Positions 34,531 to 45,970 of a stretch of DNA of 64,000 nt are shown piece after piece (position 1 is the stretch's first letter; the number at the start of each line of letters is the position of its first letter). Source of the DNA: Gliomastix tumulicola. Its lineage: Eukaryota; Ascomycota; Sordariomycetes; Hypocreales; Bionectriaceae. The position numbers and the translations under genes are program-made. The stretch spans positions 2,143,289-2,207,288 of the forward strand of contig BCHX01000003.1 of the NCBI GenBank assembly GCA_001599755.1, in the 5' to 3' direction. The notes under the pieces are model-generated. The model had not been told where the DNA came from. It did not search any database and saw nothing but the letters and a program-made list of their open reading frames with translations.

Positions 34531-35822
34531 ATGCACCACCTCCCCTTCCCCCACCATCGTCCCTTCTCAAGCTCGACTCAGCCTGACCAACGTTCCCAGT
34601 ATTCCACCGGCTACGGTGGCCTCGGCGGCTACGACCCATTGCGCCCAGGCCGCGCGCCGAGGATCCAGCGCTTCGACGAATACTACCGATGCTACCCCAT
34701 CGTCATGACCCCCGGCAACGACCGGCCGGAGCTCAATCACGGCTCCAAGATCATCCTGCCGCCGTCGGCGCTCGACAAGGTGTCCAAGATGCACGTGCAG
34801 TGGCCGCTGCTCATGGAGCTGATCAACGGCGCCATGGGCCTGCACTCGCACGCGGGTGTGCTCGAGTTCATCGCCGAGGAGGGCAGGGCGTACATTCCGC
34901 AGTGGGTGAGTTTTGAAGCCCACATTGGCATACTGGCTGGGCTGGAACATAACTGTGACACGGGTTGGGTGGATGCTAACAGGGTAAACTCGCATAGATG
35001 ATGATCACTCTGGGTCTGGACGTTGGAGACATGCTTCAGATTCGGACGACTTCTCTGGAGCTGGCCAGGATGGTCAAGCTGCAGCCGCAGTCCACCAAGT
35101 TCCTCGACATCAGCGACCCCAAAGCCGTCCTCGAGCGCGCCTTCCGCAACTTCGCCACGCTCACCAAGGGCGACATCTTCAGCTTCGAGTATAACGACGT
35201 GGTGTACGATGTGGCCGTCCTGGACGTGAAGCCCGAAACGGAGAAGATGGGCGTGAGCATGATCGAGACGGACGTGTCGGTCGAGTTCGCGCCGCCCGTC
35301 GGCTACGTCGAGCCCGAGAAGGGGAGCGGCACCAGCACGCCCAGGAGCGGGAAGCCCGGCGCCGCCGGCGGCGTGCCGGCTGGCGGCATCCTGCACAACC
35401 AGGGGACCATGGCGCAGGCCATCAACTACAACGCCATCGCGCCGTCCGTCACGAGCATCGCCACCAACTTCCTCGGCGAGGGCCAGCGCCTCGCTAAGAA
35501 GGGGAGCGCGAACCCGACGCCCAAGGACTCATCACCGGCTCCCGCGGACCCTACGCCTAAGCGGCGCGACGGGGCCCCCGCGGCGCTGCGGCTGCCGCCG
35601 AACAAGCTCTTCTTCGGATACGAGCTCAAGCCTGTCAAGACAAAGACTGAGAAGGAGGAGGAGGAGTCAAACTCGGACAGCAAACCCCATTTCGACGGTC
35701 AAGGGCAGACGCTCCGGGCTGCTGTCAAGCGGAAGGGGGAGGACGATGACAGGGAGGACTCGGGATCAGAGAAGAAGGGCCCTGGTGGGGGAGGCCGGAC
35801 GGATAGCCGTCCGCCTCGGTGA
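34531..35822 (+). CDS. UFD1: Ubiquitin fusion degradation protein 1
   Basis: Exons 34531-34905 and 34998-35822 give 399 residues. The intron is phase 0 after a Trp codon, and skipping it rejoins YIPQW to MMITLGL, a junction conserved in the family. The double-psi beta-barrel and second subdomain (about residues 35-215) contain FDEYYRCYP, KIILPPSALD and the LxIxxGDxxxF-like region. The C-terminal part is disordered, with a conserved LFFGYELKP segment likely to engage Cdc48. With Npl4, Ufd1 recruits polyubiquitinated clients to Cdc48/p97 for ER-associated degradation and chromatin extraction. An out-of-frame ATG at 34526 lies five bases upstream of the chosen start and could lower initiation or mark a leader intron, so the first few residues are uncertain. 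Confidence 0.93.
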
Positions 35823-36770
35823 AAAAGGGATCTTCCCTGGGCTTTTGACATTCTGAACGGCGTTCAACGGGATCTTCATGGAACAGGCGAGAGCATACAC
35901 ATGCGTACTGCCGCCGAAAGCACAGTGTCGGCATTTTCGTGTGGTGGATGGGTACTAGTAGGCAAGCGGGTTCTGAGGTGGTGGCTTGATGTGGGCAGTA
36001 TCATATCATGTCACTTCGGCAGCAAGTGAATTGCTGCACCACGCGTTTAGAAGTAATAGACCTTTGCTGTATGCCTATCAGGAGTCTAGTTTGTGATGAT
36101 TACACTTCGTTTGTGTGTCATCAGACTACAATAAATCTAGAGTCACACCTAGCTTAAATGCCACGGTGAAGAGGCAGAGCTTCATCTTAAGCCTCGAATT
36201 CCAAGCTGGAAGCACAGAAAACTCACCGCTTCCTCGAATGTTGCTCCAAATCCGATACGTTGAGTTACTAATCACTCGAGTTATCGGCTCACCTTGGGTG
36301 TCTCTCACGCTGAGCTCTAGGCTCAACGCCTCTTAACAGGCGGTCAACAAGGCCACTAGCAACCACTCACTTGCACAGCACCCGTAAACAAACCTGCACC
36401 TCTGAAAAAAAGCGCAAGCAGGCTGAAAGAGGTACAGTACCTTCCTCCGCACCACTTTCACAGTTCTCTCTCCTACTTTCATCCTTCTCCCACTTCACCA
36501 CCCGCCAACTCTACTCTTCTCTTCGTCAACACCATTGCATCGCTGCATTACCAAAACAACTTTTCAGCTACGTGCATCTCAAGCAATCTAGGACAACATT
36601 CTAGATCTTCTATCCGAATCTATTGATTATTTTCGTCTGTTTCCCCCAAAAACGTGAGTTTCCTCCCAAGAACGCCGACACGTTTCGCCTTCAATCCACG
36701 GCGACCGCGTGCACAACATCAACAACCCGCCGTCAAGCTAATCTTTCCGCCCTGGTTCCAGTTCCTCAAG
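35823..36770. other. Intergenic, UFD1 3' flank and promoter of the first cluster gene
   Basis: No supported gene. From about 36450 the sequence is C/T-rich and leader-like. Confidence 0.6.
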
Positions 36771-37347
36771 ATGCCTGTCGAGAAGCGCTGGGGCGAGAAG
36801 CAGGAGCGTGACCTCGCGATCGCGATCATCCTGTCCCAGGCCGGCGACCGTCCCAAGTACAACTGGGAGAAGATCACCGAGATCATGGGCAACCTTGGTC
36901 ACGGCTTCACCCGCGACGCTATCAAGTAGGTTCTTCTCTCATCACACCGAGACACCGACATCTAGTCTTCGTGTTTCTTCCCTGTTTTTTTTTTTTTTTT
37001 TTTTTTTTTCATTTCACATCTCAACGTCGAACCAACCCCGTTCCTGACCACTTCCGTCCCACAGCCAACACTGGAGCAAGCGCATCATGAAGGAGTTCAA
37101 GGAGCGCCACGGCGAGGACGCCGCCAAGGGCGGTCTCTCCAGCGCCCTCGACTCCCCGAAGGAGAACGGCTCCAAGCCCGCGACCCCGGGCTCGACCAAG
37201 CGCAAGCGAGCCGTCAGCAAGAAGACCGCGGTCGAGGGCACTCCCACCAAGGATGATGATGCCACCCTCAAGACGCCTTCCTCCAAGTCTCCTATCAAGA
37301 AGCCCAAGCTTGAGGTCGAGCCCAAGGAGGAGCAGGACGACGACTGA
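36771..37347 (+). CDS. Small Myb/SANT-like nuclear protein, cluster member A
   Basis: Exons 36771-36925 and 37065-37347 give 145 residues. The first exon ends ATCAA in phase 2, and the spliced codon AAC is followed by Gln-His-Trp. Residues 4-65 form a predicted three-helix module with Trp at 7 and 32 and Gly-rich turns, ending in DAINQHWSKR. The remaining 80 residues are Lys/Pro/Ser/Asp-rich with KRKR and KKPK stretches that look like nuclear localisation signals, and an acidic end. The intron contains a poly-T run of more than 20 bases near the acceptor. No named family is certain from sequence alone. It fits small fungal Myb-like DNA-binding proteins and has several relatives in the next 17 kb. 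Confidence 0.82.
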
Positions 37348-38038
37348 TTTTACTACTCGGTGCCCCAATTGGGGGTTCAAAACTCCCCTTCTGTGGAAGA
37401 GTGAAAGAAGACGCGTTCACAGTTGTTCGGTCCGGTGGGGATAGGATTTGAGATTGGGACGGAATCACAGGACACGGGACAGACAGAAGTGAGAGTTTGG
37501 CGAGAAATGTCGTTTTAGGCAGTGGAAATCTCATGAACAAGGATACAGAATACATCATCTGCAGCAGCCGTGACGAGTCTTGGGTCCTCGAACTTGCCTG
37601 GTCGTGAATGAGAATCGCGAAGCGCTCAGGAAAGTAGACAACATAGACTTTGCGAATCTCGCCGAAGGGACACGTCAATATGCCGCGGGGCAAGCCTCGA
37701 TGGCTGCGAATTAAACATGACAAAGCCAGTGAGCCTTAGGAAAGTCGGAAGAGGGTGATGGAAACATTCACAACAAATGACAAAGCGAAACCGGCAAGTG
37801 AATATCAGATCCCAGAGATCCGCCCTTTATTTTGGTCAAGTATAACCCGAGATTCCTGTATGTGTGGAATACTCCATCTTGCCCTTGATATCATCGTAAG
37901 TCATTTATCCGAATCCCTGCGCTCGAAAAGTCCCCTTAAATCCACGCGAAATGCAACTGCCAGCAAAGAAAACCCCGAGTCTCGCTGTCGCAGCGTTACT
38001 TTGGGGGGTATGCTAGCCATTGGCGGTTCGTGTCTCCT
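37348..38038. other. Convergent 3' flanks of cluster members A and B
   Basis: UTR-like sequence between two convergent genes. No supported gene. Confidence 0.6.
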
Positions 38039-38764
38039 CTAACACTCGCCGTCGGCGTCGTCGTCCTGGATCCCAGCCTCAGGTCTAAATATTGATTGCT
38101 TCATGTTAGAGAACCAGACACAGATAGGGAAAGGCAGCGTGTGAAATGCTCGAGTCATAGAAACACATACGTAGCGATCTTGCGGGCGCGCTTGGTAGCC
38201 CTGGAGGGAGAAGCCTCCTCGATGTCGCTGGTGGGCTCCTGCTTCAGCCGGATCTGCTTGTTGAACTCCTCCGCGTCGTCATCGTCGCCGTCAAAGTCCT
38301 CATGCTTGATCATCTTTCCCTTGGCCGAGCCGGGCGCGGCGCGCTTGCGTCCAGTGGAGGCGGTCTTCTTTGGGGTAGGCTTCGAGGGGGTGACGAGGGA
38401 GCCGTTGCCGTTGCCATTGGCGGCCGCGGTGATGCCGGAGACGTCACGAGTCTTGCGGAGCTTCTGGACGTGTTGACTGAAGATCGAAAGAGTTAGTATG
38501 AAGTACTTCGGGCTTTTGGCGATTTTATCTGAGCGCAATTGAGGTGACCAGGAAGATAAAAAATAGAAAATTGAGGAAGCAAGAGAGGAAAAGACAGTAC
38601 TTGATGGCATCGTAAGAGTAGGAGAAGCCAGCCTGCTTCATGCGCTCCGTGATGCCCTGGATGAGAGACTTCTTGTTGTCACTACGCTCAACGGCTTCCT
38701 CGATGAAGCAGAGGAGCAGAGACTCGTGGGCCTCAGCGGGCCAACCGCGAGTAGTGGCCATCAT
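38039..38764 (-). CDS. Small Myb/SANT-like nuclear protein, cluster member B
   Basis: Exons 38601-38764, 38171-38476 and 38039-38084 give 171 residues, or 170 from the second ATG at 38761. The first exon (helical module, AEAHESLLLCF...YDAIN) ends in phase 2, and exon 2 opens with Gln-His-Val-Gln-Lys-Leu-Arg-Lys. The tail has VTPSKPTPKK, KRAAPGSAKGK and RATKRARK basic stretches and two psi-K-x-E motifs (IKHE, LKQE). A third exon is predicted because GTATGT at 38170 is a strong donor, and a CTAAC...TTTAG acceptor adds a conserved-looking acidic end. Reading straight through would end at 38155 with TYVFL. Two further first-exon-like segments lie upstream (see members C and D). Confidence 0.82.
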
Positions 38765-39087
38765 GGTGAAAATATCGCGGCAATTGACAAAAGGCAAGGC
38801 TGTAGTTGCAAAAGAAAAAGCACCAAAAACAAACGCGGATGAAACGGATTCAAGGTGGATGACCAGTTGATGAGACGAAGTAAGAGAGGAGGATTGTTTT
38901 TGTTGATGCGAGATCGAGTGAAGTTCAGGTAGAGGCTAGGAAATTTTGTGGGGCTGCTCTTGGAGTTCTGAGGTGAATGCAAACAAACCACACTTGCGAT
39001 TCGAAAGAAATGATAAGACGACAAAGATGGGTGATAAGATAACAGGACATAGGAAAAGAAAGATGCAGCTGGGATGGGTCGTCATAC

Positions 39088-39248
39088 CGCAGAGCCGACT
39101 CGCTGAACGTATAGCCCATGTTCGCAAGATCAGCCATCACAAGCTGGAGGTCGGCGTTGCTGATTTTCGCATGCTGGAACAGCGAGATGAGGATGTCCTC
39201 GTGGGTCTTGGAGTTCCACGACTGCAACTGACGGCTGGCTTTCGCCAT
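39088..39248 (-). CDS. Orphan first exon of a Myb/SANT-like gene, member C
   Basis: An ATG at 39248 opens 53 codons plus two bases, ending in ALR at a GTATGA donor (39087). The peptide contains the same helical module (SWNSKTHEDILISLFQ... YTFSESALR) as members B and E. No second exon starting with Gln-His is found between here and member B. The phase fits the member B exon 2 at 38476: CG+T gives Arg, followed by Gln-His, as in member E. That splice would give 170 residues. A weaker local acceptor near 38972 would add only about 13 residues without Gln-His. It has its own leader-like sequence. It is either an alternative first exon of B or a truncated paralogue. Confidence 0.6.
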
Positions 39249-39608
39249 GATGTCGAGGGATTTCAGGTGGAGGTGTGAGTGCTTGCTTGTGTAGAATGGT
39301 GTTTGATGCCGAGGAGTTGCGAATCATCACTGCCCTTGGCCTTGGTGATGTGTGATCCAGGAGAACGCAAAGGGACGAAAGAAGCCGAAACAGGAGGCCA
39401 TACAGAAGGAAGGAAAGAGAAAAGGGAAATAGGGAAAGGAACGGCCAGGCCTGGGCGGTAAGTGAGGCATCGAGTAGGGATATCCTCAGAGCCAAGTAAG
39501 CCCCCTCAACAGGCGAGGATGCGGCGGATGCAGGTGACGACCAGATGAAACGCCAACGTTGACGACGCCAACGCCTCAGACGCCTGAAAGAAAAGTGAGT
39601 CGACTCAC

Positions 39609-39775
39609 CGGATCGCGTTCCAGGAAGTGTCGTGGCCGCGTTGCTGGAGGAAAGCCTCGATGCCATTCTTGACCTCAGGCTTCAGGCCGTGCGAAGCCTC
39701 GGCGGCCTGGTAGAGGCCGACGACGAGGTCGACGAGAAGCTCGGTGTTGTCCCACGCAGAACTCTTGGGGGCCAT
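39609..39775 (-). CDS. Orphan first exon of a Myb/SANT-like gene, member D
   Basis: An ATG at 39775 opens 55 codons plus two bases (MAPKSSAWDNTELLVDL ... TSWNAIR), ending at a perfect GTGAGT donor. It has the same module and the same phase 2 end as members A, B, C and E. The nearest pyrimidine-rich AG is only about 25 bases away, too close for an intron, and no Gln-His exon follows before member C. Splicing to the member B exon 2 at 38476 keeps frame (Arg-Gln-His) and would give 172 residues across a 1,132-nt intron. A leader-like C-rich sequence precedes the ATG. It is either an alternative first exon of B or a truncated paralogue. Confidence 0.58.
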
Positions 39776-40451
39776 GATGTTGATGCGATTGTAGGATGGT
39801 CGGTGTGATGATCGTAGCGACTGAGGTCAGGATGCAGAGGAGCGAAGGCACAGCGCGCGGTGGGCAAAACGCAGTGTTCGCGCTTGTGGTGATGTTGAGG
39901 GGTGGAGGAAGGAAAAGTGTAGGTCGGAGTCGGTTCGGAATTTCGTAGATAAAATAACAATTGCGGCTAAAATAAAAGGCGAGGCGACCTGGCGGGTGAA
40001 GGCAGTGAGCGCACGGTAAGGTACCTGTACTCCTTTGCCGTCAGAGACCTGAACCTCTGATTGATTCGCTGCCCTCCATCCCACTCCGGAAACACCTTGG
40101 AACTCATCATTCATCATGGACATTCTCATACATTTCCCCAACGTCTCGGGCCTGGTTCAAAGCAGGCGCCCATGAAAATGCATAATGATAACCGTGGAGA
40201 CGAACCCTTCCTTTGAACTTGCAGCCGTTTTTGATAGCCAAGCCTGACCCTCATGGAAACTTATACAGAGCAGAGGCAACATCAACTACACGAAAAGCAC
40301 AATGCCGACAGAGGAACGATATAAAATCAGACACGCTTGCTCCTTTCAATAATGTTCGGTGACCTATGCCTCTCCATAAAACCTACCGACGCTGTTAGCG
40401 CTGCTGTGCAGCCATGTTGTGTGTCATTCATGTGCAACGCGCGGACAAAAC
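39776..40451. other. Intergenic, between members D and E
   Basis: Promoter/leader of member D and 3' flank of member E, both on the minus strand. No supported gene. Confidence 0.55.
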
Positions 40452-41739
40452 TCACTGATCAGAAGTAGCGTACGGGTCCCCCGCACTGCCGTTATTTGCG
40501 CTGGCAAGGGCGAGAACCGGATCATCCTCTAAATTCCCGTCAGCCTCGGCGTCTTCGTCCTCCGTCTTCTGCCGTTTTGAGGGGCGGTCGTCGCTGGCAT
40601 CATCATCATCATCGTCGTCGTCGTCGTCATCATCATCGTCCTCATCCTCATCGCCATTGTCTGATTCGAGAGGCAGATGTGTTGCTGCGTTGGGATCATC
40701 GGCCGTGCCAGATGCAGATGCTTTCTCCACTCCAGCCTCGCCTTGGCCAGCTGTACCCGCTATACCTCGTTGAAGCTGAGCGGCCGCATCTTGAGGTGAT
40801 GGATAGGTGGCAGACTGTGAAGGTTGGGATCCAGGCGACTGCTGCGGCGCCCCTTGCTGCTTTTGCGCCATCGGAGGCTGAGGCCGATGCTGATGGTCTT
40901 GGGGGCCCCCTTGAAGGTACTGCGGGGGATGCTGAGCCTGCCATTGGGGATGCGCTCCCTGAGGCGGATAGGGCACCGGGTGCTGCCCTTGCTGCGGTTG
41001 CTGGTAGTGATGAGGGAAATGGGGATTTGAGGCCTGGGTTGGCTGTCCGGCGGCATCATGCGCCTGAGCCGTCACATCTGCAACCGGTGCAGGTGTTGCT
41101 TCGGGCTGTCCCTCGGTCATCGCCTGCTCCCCATTCGACTTCTTGGGCCGACCCCGGCCAGGGCCTGGCCGCCTGGTGATCGGATTCATAGTAGGGTCAG
41201 TCGACTTGCGGACCCCGGTCCCAGCTGGTGAGCCATTCTGCTCAGCCTTATTCTGAGCGCGACGAAGGCCCTGGAAGTGTTGCCTGTAAATCGAAACAAT
41301 TAACACATACATATGTTGAAGTACCGCAATATACGGTACCTGCGCTAATGAGGCTGAAAAAAAAAACAAGGAGTGTGGGGGGTTGGCTGATGCTTGCGAT
41401 CCGACTGTTCGAGTCCATGGGAGGCCGCCAGCTCGCACACACTTGCCACAGACCGCGACAGAATCGCCAGAAAACAAAGTGAGCAATGGCAGAGCTGGCC
41501 CGTTGTCCAGCGCGTTCAAGCATGCATTATGCGTCGCGGAGGGGTGTGTAAAAATCGATGACACTAAGTTGGAATATCACTTACCGGCAGCCTTCATTCG
41601 TGAAGCCGTATCCAAGCACTCTCATGAGGTTCCCGATGGTCACCCATTCTGAGCCGCTGATGACGCCAATATTTTTCACGGACAGTATCGTAAAGAACAA
41701 ATCTCTGTCCGCTCTGTCGGACCAGTTCTTGCTGTTCAT
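40452..41739 (-). CDS. Myb/SANT-like protein with AT-hook and Gln/Pro-rich tail, cluster member E
   Basis: Exons 41585-41739 and 40452-41283 give 328 residues. The helical module (residues 1-66) ends in CRQHFQGLRRAQ, split by the cluster's phase-2 intron (301 nt here). An AT-hook core (GRGRPKK, about residues 94-100) follows, then a 150-residue Gln/Pro/His-rich region, an uninterrupted Asp run (about 265-280), a basic RPSKRQK stretch and an acidic end. AT-hooks bind the minor groove of AT-rich DNA, which supports a chromatin or transcription role for the whole cluster. The stop codon overlaps a GTGAGT donor, so a short extra 3' exon is possible. Confidence 0.82.
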
Positions 41740-44550
41740 GATTGAGTAAAAATTCAAGGAAAAATTCAAAGAGATGGCTTCTTGAAACTGAGCTTCTGAT
41801 GCAGATGTTTGTAAACGGGTGCCGAGTCGACTTGGAGCTGGGAGCTACTACTGGGGTGGGTGAGATGTAGAATGCAATGTATTTTGGTAGAGGATGTTAA
41901 GTCATTCAGTGGATCTGGGAGAAAAATGGTAGTGAGAGTCGCCCAGCGAAGGGACGGCCGGGGGAGGTTGGGGGATTTTTGGCGGGAGAAAGTGAGCAAC
42001 ACGTGGGGCCTCCCGCGGATGGGGAGAGACCCCGTCCGAAAGCCCGTATAAGCTGAGCAGCTCTTCACGTCACAGCATTTCGGGGATTGAAGACGAGACC
42101 TAGGCGAGACTATGCGACGAATGGCCTGAGCCGGCTGCCCTCTTGTTACACAAGCTGGAGCCCTTCACAGGCGAACAACAATCATGTTTTTGAGGCCTCG
42201 TAGAGCGAGATGGGCCAGAATATCCGAAGCTGAGCCTCGGTTTAGCCGTGGGAGGCAGCCACTGGAACCACTGGGCAGGTGTAGATGCACACTCAAGGTG
42301 GAAGTTGGCAGACGGAAGACCGACAGAAAGAATCGGTTCAAATGCACGCCTAATGTGAACGCACTTATTTGTCATCCTCCCTTGCATGCTGAAACGATCT
42401 GTGGCGTCTGGCGAAATGACGGTGTTGGCTGCCTCGCAGTTCTCGGCCTGGACAATCAGGCAGCAGCCTGGAATTGTGGCACCAGAATGATTAATGGGAC
42501 TCACGTGCTTTCGTGGGAAGCTGGTGCCAGGCAGGGATGGCCGAAGCCCCCAAAACTGCGCGCCCTGTCGCGTCTCCCTCCCACCTCACCCCATCCCCTC
42601 CATGACGACAAAACCTCACTGGCCGCCGATCCCGACCATGAGAGCTCGCAAATTTTGCACATCCATCTCCGTAGACATTTATAATGCGCATGCCGAATTT
42701 TCCGTGTCCCGAGAGCATTTACGGTTGCTGATTTACGAAGGGTCGGCGTTGCAAACAATTGTCAATTGGCATCACCGATGAGGGGTGTGCCCCATGTCAA
42801 GCCGACACACCCTGCTCCTCGTTTGAGTTGGGCCGCAAAAACCGGTGAGCAAAAGCAAAAGCACCTCTCAAACCTTCCCCACCACGTCTTCGTTTAGAGA
42901 CAGAATGGATAGGGGGACGAGGCGAATGACTCCCACAAGCGTCGGGACCGTTCACGAACCGGATCGTCCTACGGCTGCGTCGCAAAGAAGCGATGACTAC
43001 GGTAGCGATTCCTGCCTCTCGGCGAGTCTGATAATCTCACCGTGATGTGCGTCGAGGTCGGCGATCAAGAGGAAGGCAAAAAAAAGAAGCCGATGAGGCA
43101 AAGCAGCAATTGATTGATCATGGTCGCATCGACAGCGCCAAGCATCGTCTAATGCCAGGGGGTGCGGGCGGAATGGAATAGTAGCGTGAGCCGCCAGGCT
43201 GCATCTGTCCTTGACGTTGCTTTTTCTGATCGACCGTCAATCCACAGCTGCAATGAATGAGTCACACGGTTGTGGAGGCGCAACGCTATTATCCATCCAT
43301 CCCTTGCTTCAATGGATGGGTTGAGCAAGAAAAACTGAGACCTGCATTTCCATGATTTGTGTGCATGCTGGTGAAACGATAACCGGGAGGGGTGGGAGTG
43401 CAGATTTTCGAAGAACTGGCGCTCACCATGCTCCCTACTCAAACGCCTTTCTCTGCGATTAAAGGGACCCAATACGCTGGTTGAATTGCTTCATGAAGAA
43501 AACGATCAATTCCTCACATCGTAATGGTTGCCCCAGCTGCTGCCCTGGCTTATCTTTTCCAGCGGCTGCAGTGAGTTCCGTTAGTGCGTTTTAGCGCTGT
43601 GGGGGCACTTTACGCGGTGACACGCCCACCACGCCGCCTGAAGTGAGCCACTGAGAGCCACTAAGGCGCTAGCAAGGGTGCTGGAAGTGCTTGCAGGTTC
43701 CCCAGCAGCTACTGGCCACTATCGCTACTCCCCCTCCAACGTGGAATCCATGCTCGCACCTCAGCCCTTCTCGACTTTGTCGACTCCCCAAGCTCGACAA
43801 GAGTCCGGATACGTCGTAGCACCAGGCAACCATGGCTCTAGATCATCCCAGCTCGCCTCTCATTCGCCGCTCGAGGCCGCGCTCGAGTCCACCCGGACGA
43901 CCCTGGCGTCGAACAGGGTTTGACGTGCGTCCTGATCTGACCTCTGGTTCCTGAAAATGATGAGTACGGGACGGCAGCTCTTTACTCACCACACCCCCAT
44001 CGATTCCATCTTATATCTATCTCGGCCTCCCCAGATCTGGGCCTCAGGCCTTTCTCCTTCTTTCTTCCCATCTTCTCGTCTCGCTCTTTCGTCACCCTCA
44101 CCTGGCACACATCATTCGTCCTCGCCCTCCACCAGCCATCGTCCACCTCACGCCTCGTCAGCCCTGTTACGTCTACACATGCATGTCCGCCTCACCTAAT
44201 TACGCACCCACCACGAATCAACTGTGCATGTCCGCCGCTGGCCTTGCCTGATCCGCCATCCTGCCTGCTTGTCAAGCCCGGCCACCGTGAACTCTGCCGT
44301 GCTCTCCCCCATAGTGGTGTCCCCTTGGTGAGTCACGTCTGCCAGTTCATCGCCATGGAGAACCTGCACGCTTGCCTTGGGTATCAATCATCATGGCCTC
44401 GCGGCTTGACCTGCCTGGCGAGAAACGCCGAGGTCAAATATACCCTCGATCCCCTCCCTTTGGCTACGTCGACTTTCTTGGACAGCCTTGCTGACTGGTC
44501 ACCAGTATACCTACTTGTAACCAGCACAACAGAAACCAAGCACATTCATC
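41740..44550. other. 2.8-kb intergenic region between divergent members E and F
   Basis: The longest gene-free stretch in the cluster. Open frames here are short and without family resemblance. The right third (43700-44550) is C-rich leader-like sequence. No orphan first exon of the cluster type was found on either strand. Confidence 0.5.
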
Positions 44551-45265
44551 ATGTCTCCTAACAGCGACAATGCTATGGCTCGCTTCCTGTTCGCCATCTT
44601 GAAGCAGAAGAACCTCAAGGATGTATGTCCATCTGCTCATACCTCGTGCCTTCCTGATACAAGCCTCTGACCCTTCATCCAAGATCGACTGGAACCTCGT
44701 CGCCAATGATCCTGTTCTCCTGCAGCCCATCACCAACGGCCATGCTGCCAGGATGAGATACTCGCGATTCCGCGCCACCGTCTCCGGCCCCTCTGAAGCA
44801 CAGAAGCGAAACCGAGTCGAGGGCAAGGCTCGCGTTGCCAAGCCAAAGGGCAAAGGAGGCGCCATCAAGTCAGAGGCGGGCAGCCCTCCCATCAAGAAGG
44901 AACATTCTCAGGGCGGCTCCATGTCCCAGTACTCGCCCGTCTCCATGTCGTCTGCCTCGCCCTACCTTGCCGACTTGGGCGACGACTTCAGTGCCCGCTT
45001 CCTCACCCCGTGTAGCGACGACATGGCACAGGGCCAGGGCCTTGCTATTCATCCCGCCGCGGTCGAAGACACTCGCCGCCACCAGCAGGCTGGCTTCCCC
45101 CCGTCGCTCGACTTCATCAACAACCACACCCACCCATACTCGCCATCCTTCTCGGCTTTTGACGATGCCACGATCGACATGAGCGCCTTCAGCGCGGACA
45201 GTACCAGCTCGAACCTCAACGACTGCGGCTCCGACTGGGCTGACCGCCTTCACCAGCCATTCTGA
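44551..45265 (+). CDS. Small Myb-like nuclear protein, cluster member F
   Basis: Exons 44551-44622 and 44684-45265 give 217 residues. The module (residues 8-58) reads ARFLFAILKQ ... IDWNLVAND ... HAARMRYSRF, the pattern of the second cluster subgroup (members F-I): Phe-rich helix 1, Asp-Trp-x-x-Val-Ala helix 2, and Arg-Tyr/Phe helix 3. The phase-0 intron falls immediately before Ile-Asp-Trp, at the place where member I has its first intron. The tail has KPKGKGG and psi-K-x-E motifs IKSE and IKKE, then a Ser/Asp/Phe-rich region that could be an activation domain. Confidence 0.82.
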
Positions 45266-45970
45266 TTCTGTCGGACATGTTTAGCATGGTCTTGCAGCTC
45301 AACCTCCCTTGCAGGAACCTGGGAGGCACAAGTGAGATGATGCAAGACGAGGGGAGACAAGAATGACACACGCGAGGTGGTATGATTAGACTTCTATCCC
45401 GGGATACGGGATATTCATGACATGATCTTAATGAGTTTTCGCATTTGTTGATCTCGGCGGATGGTTCTTTTCCCGCCCGGACTATTGATTTGATTTTTAC
45501 TCTTCTTTAAGCGGATGGATGGATGGACGGACACAAATCTGACATGAAAATGGTGACTGGGACAGGAAGGCTTTGGGGAGAGTCAATATGTATTATACCC
45601 TTCTATGAGTGCGCGTCGATGTTATCACAGGCGGATGCGCTAATGAGTCAATCAATCACTTTTCTGTGAATAGCGGGCTAGATGTCGTCGCACTTTATCT
45701 GCGTGATGTCCATTGGCTCTCTGCTCCTATCTAGCCCAGATCTCCGTCTGCTGGAGCTATCAACGCCATCCAGCACACTCAGAAGCCCTTCTCCCATCAT
45801 CATCATCAGCTCCTCCTATCTTACCCTCCTCCAACGCAACAGAAAGAAACAAAGCAGAGTCCGAGCACGACTTGGCCCCCGTTCATCCCGCCCGCACAGG
45901 GCGTTCTTGATGCCACAACTCCCGATGGTTGTCAGGCTCAAGAACAGGCTAGGAAAAGGAAAATGGCCCT
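45266..45970. other. Convergent 3' flanks of members F and G
   Basis: UTR-like sequence. Open frames are short and unsupported. Confidence 0.55.

Noticed and set aside
39582..39608. Pyrimidine-rich AG just after the member D donor as its own acceptor
   Set aside because: The resulting intron would be only about 25 nt, below any plausible fungal intron, and the next exon would lack the Gln-His start.
43678..43923. 81-residue open frame upstream of member F
   Set aside because: C-rich leader sequence; no module of the cluster type and no other support.
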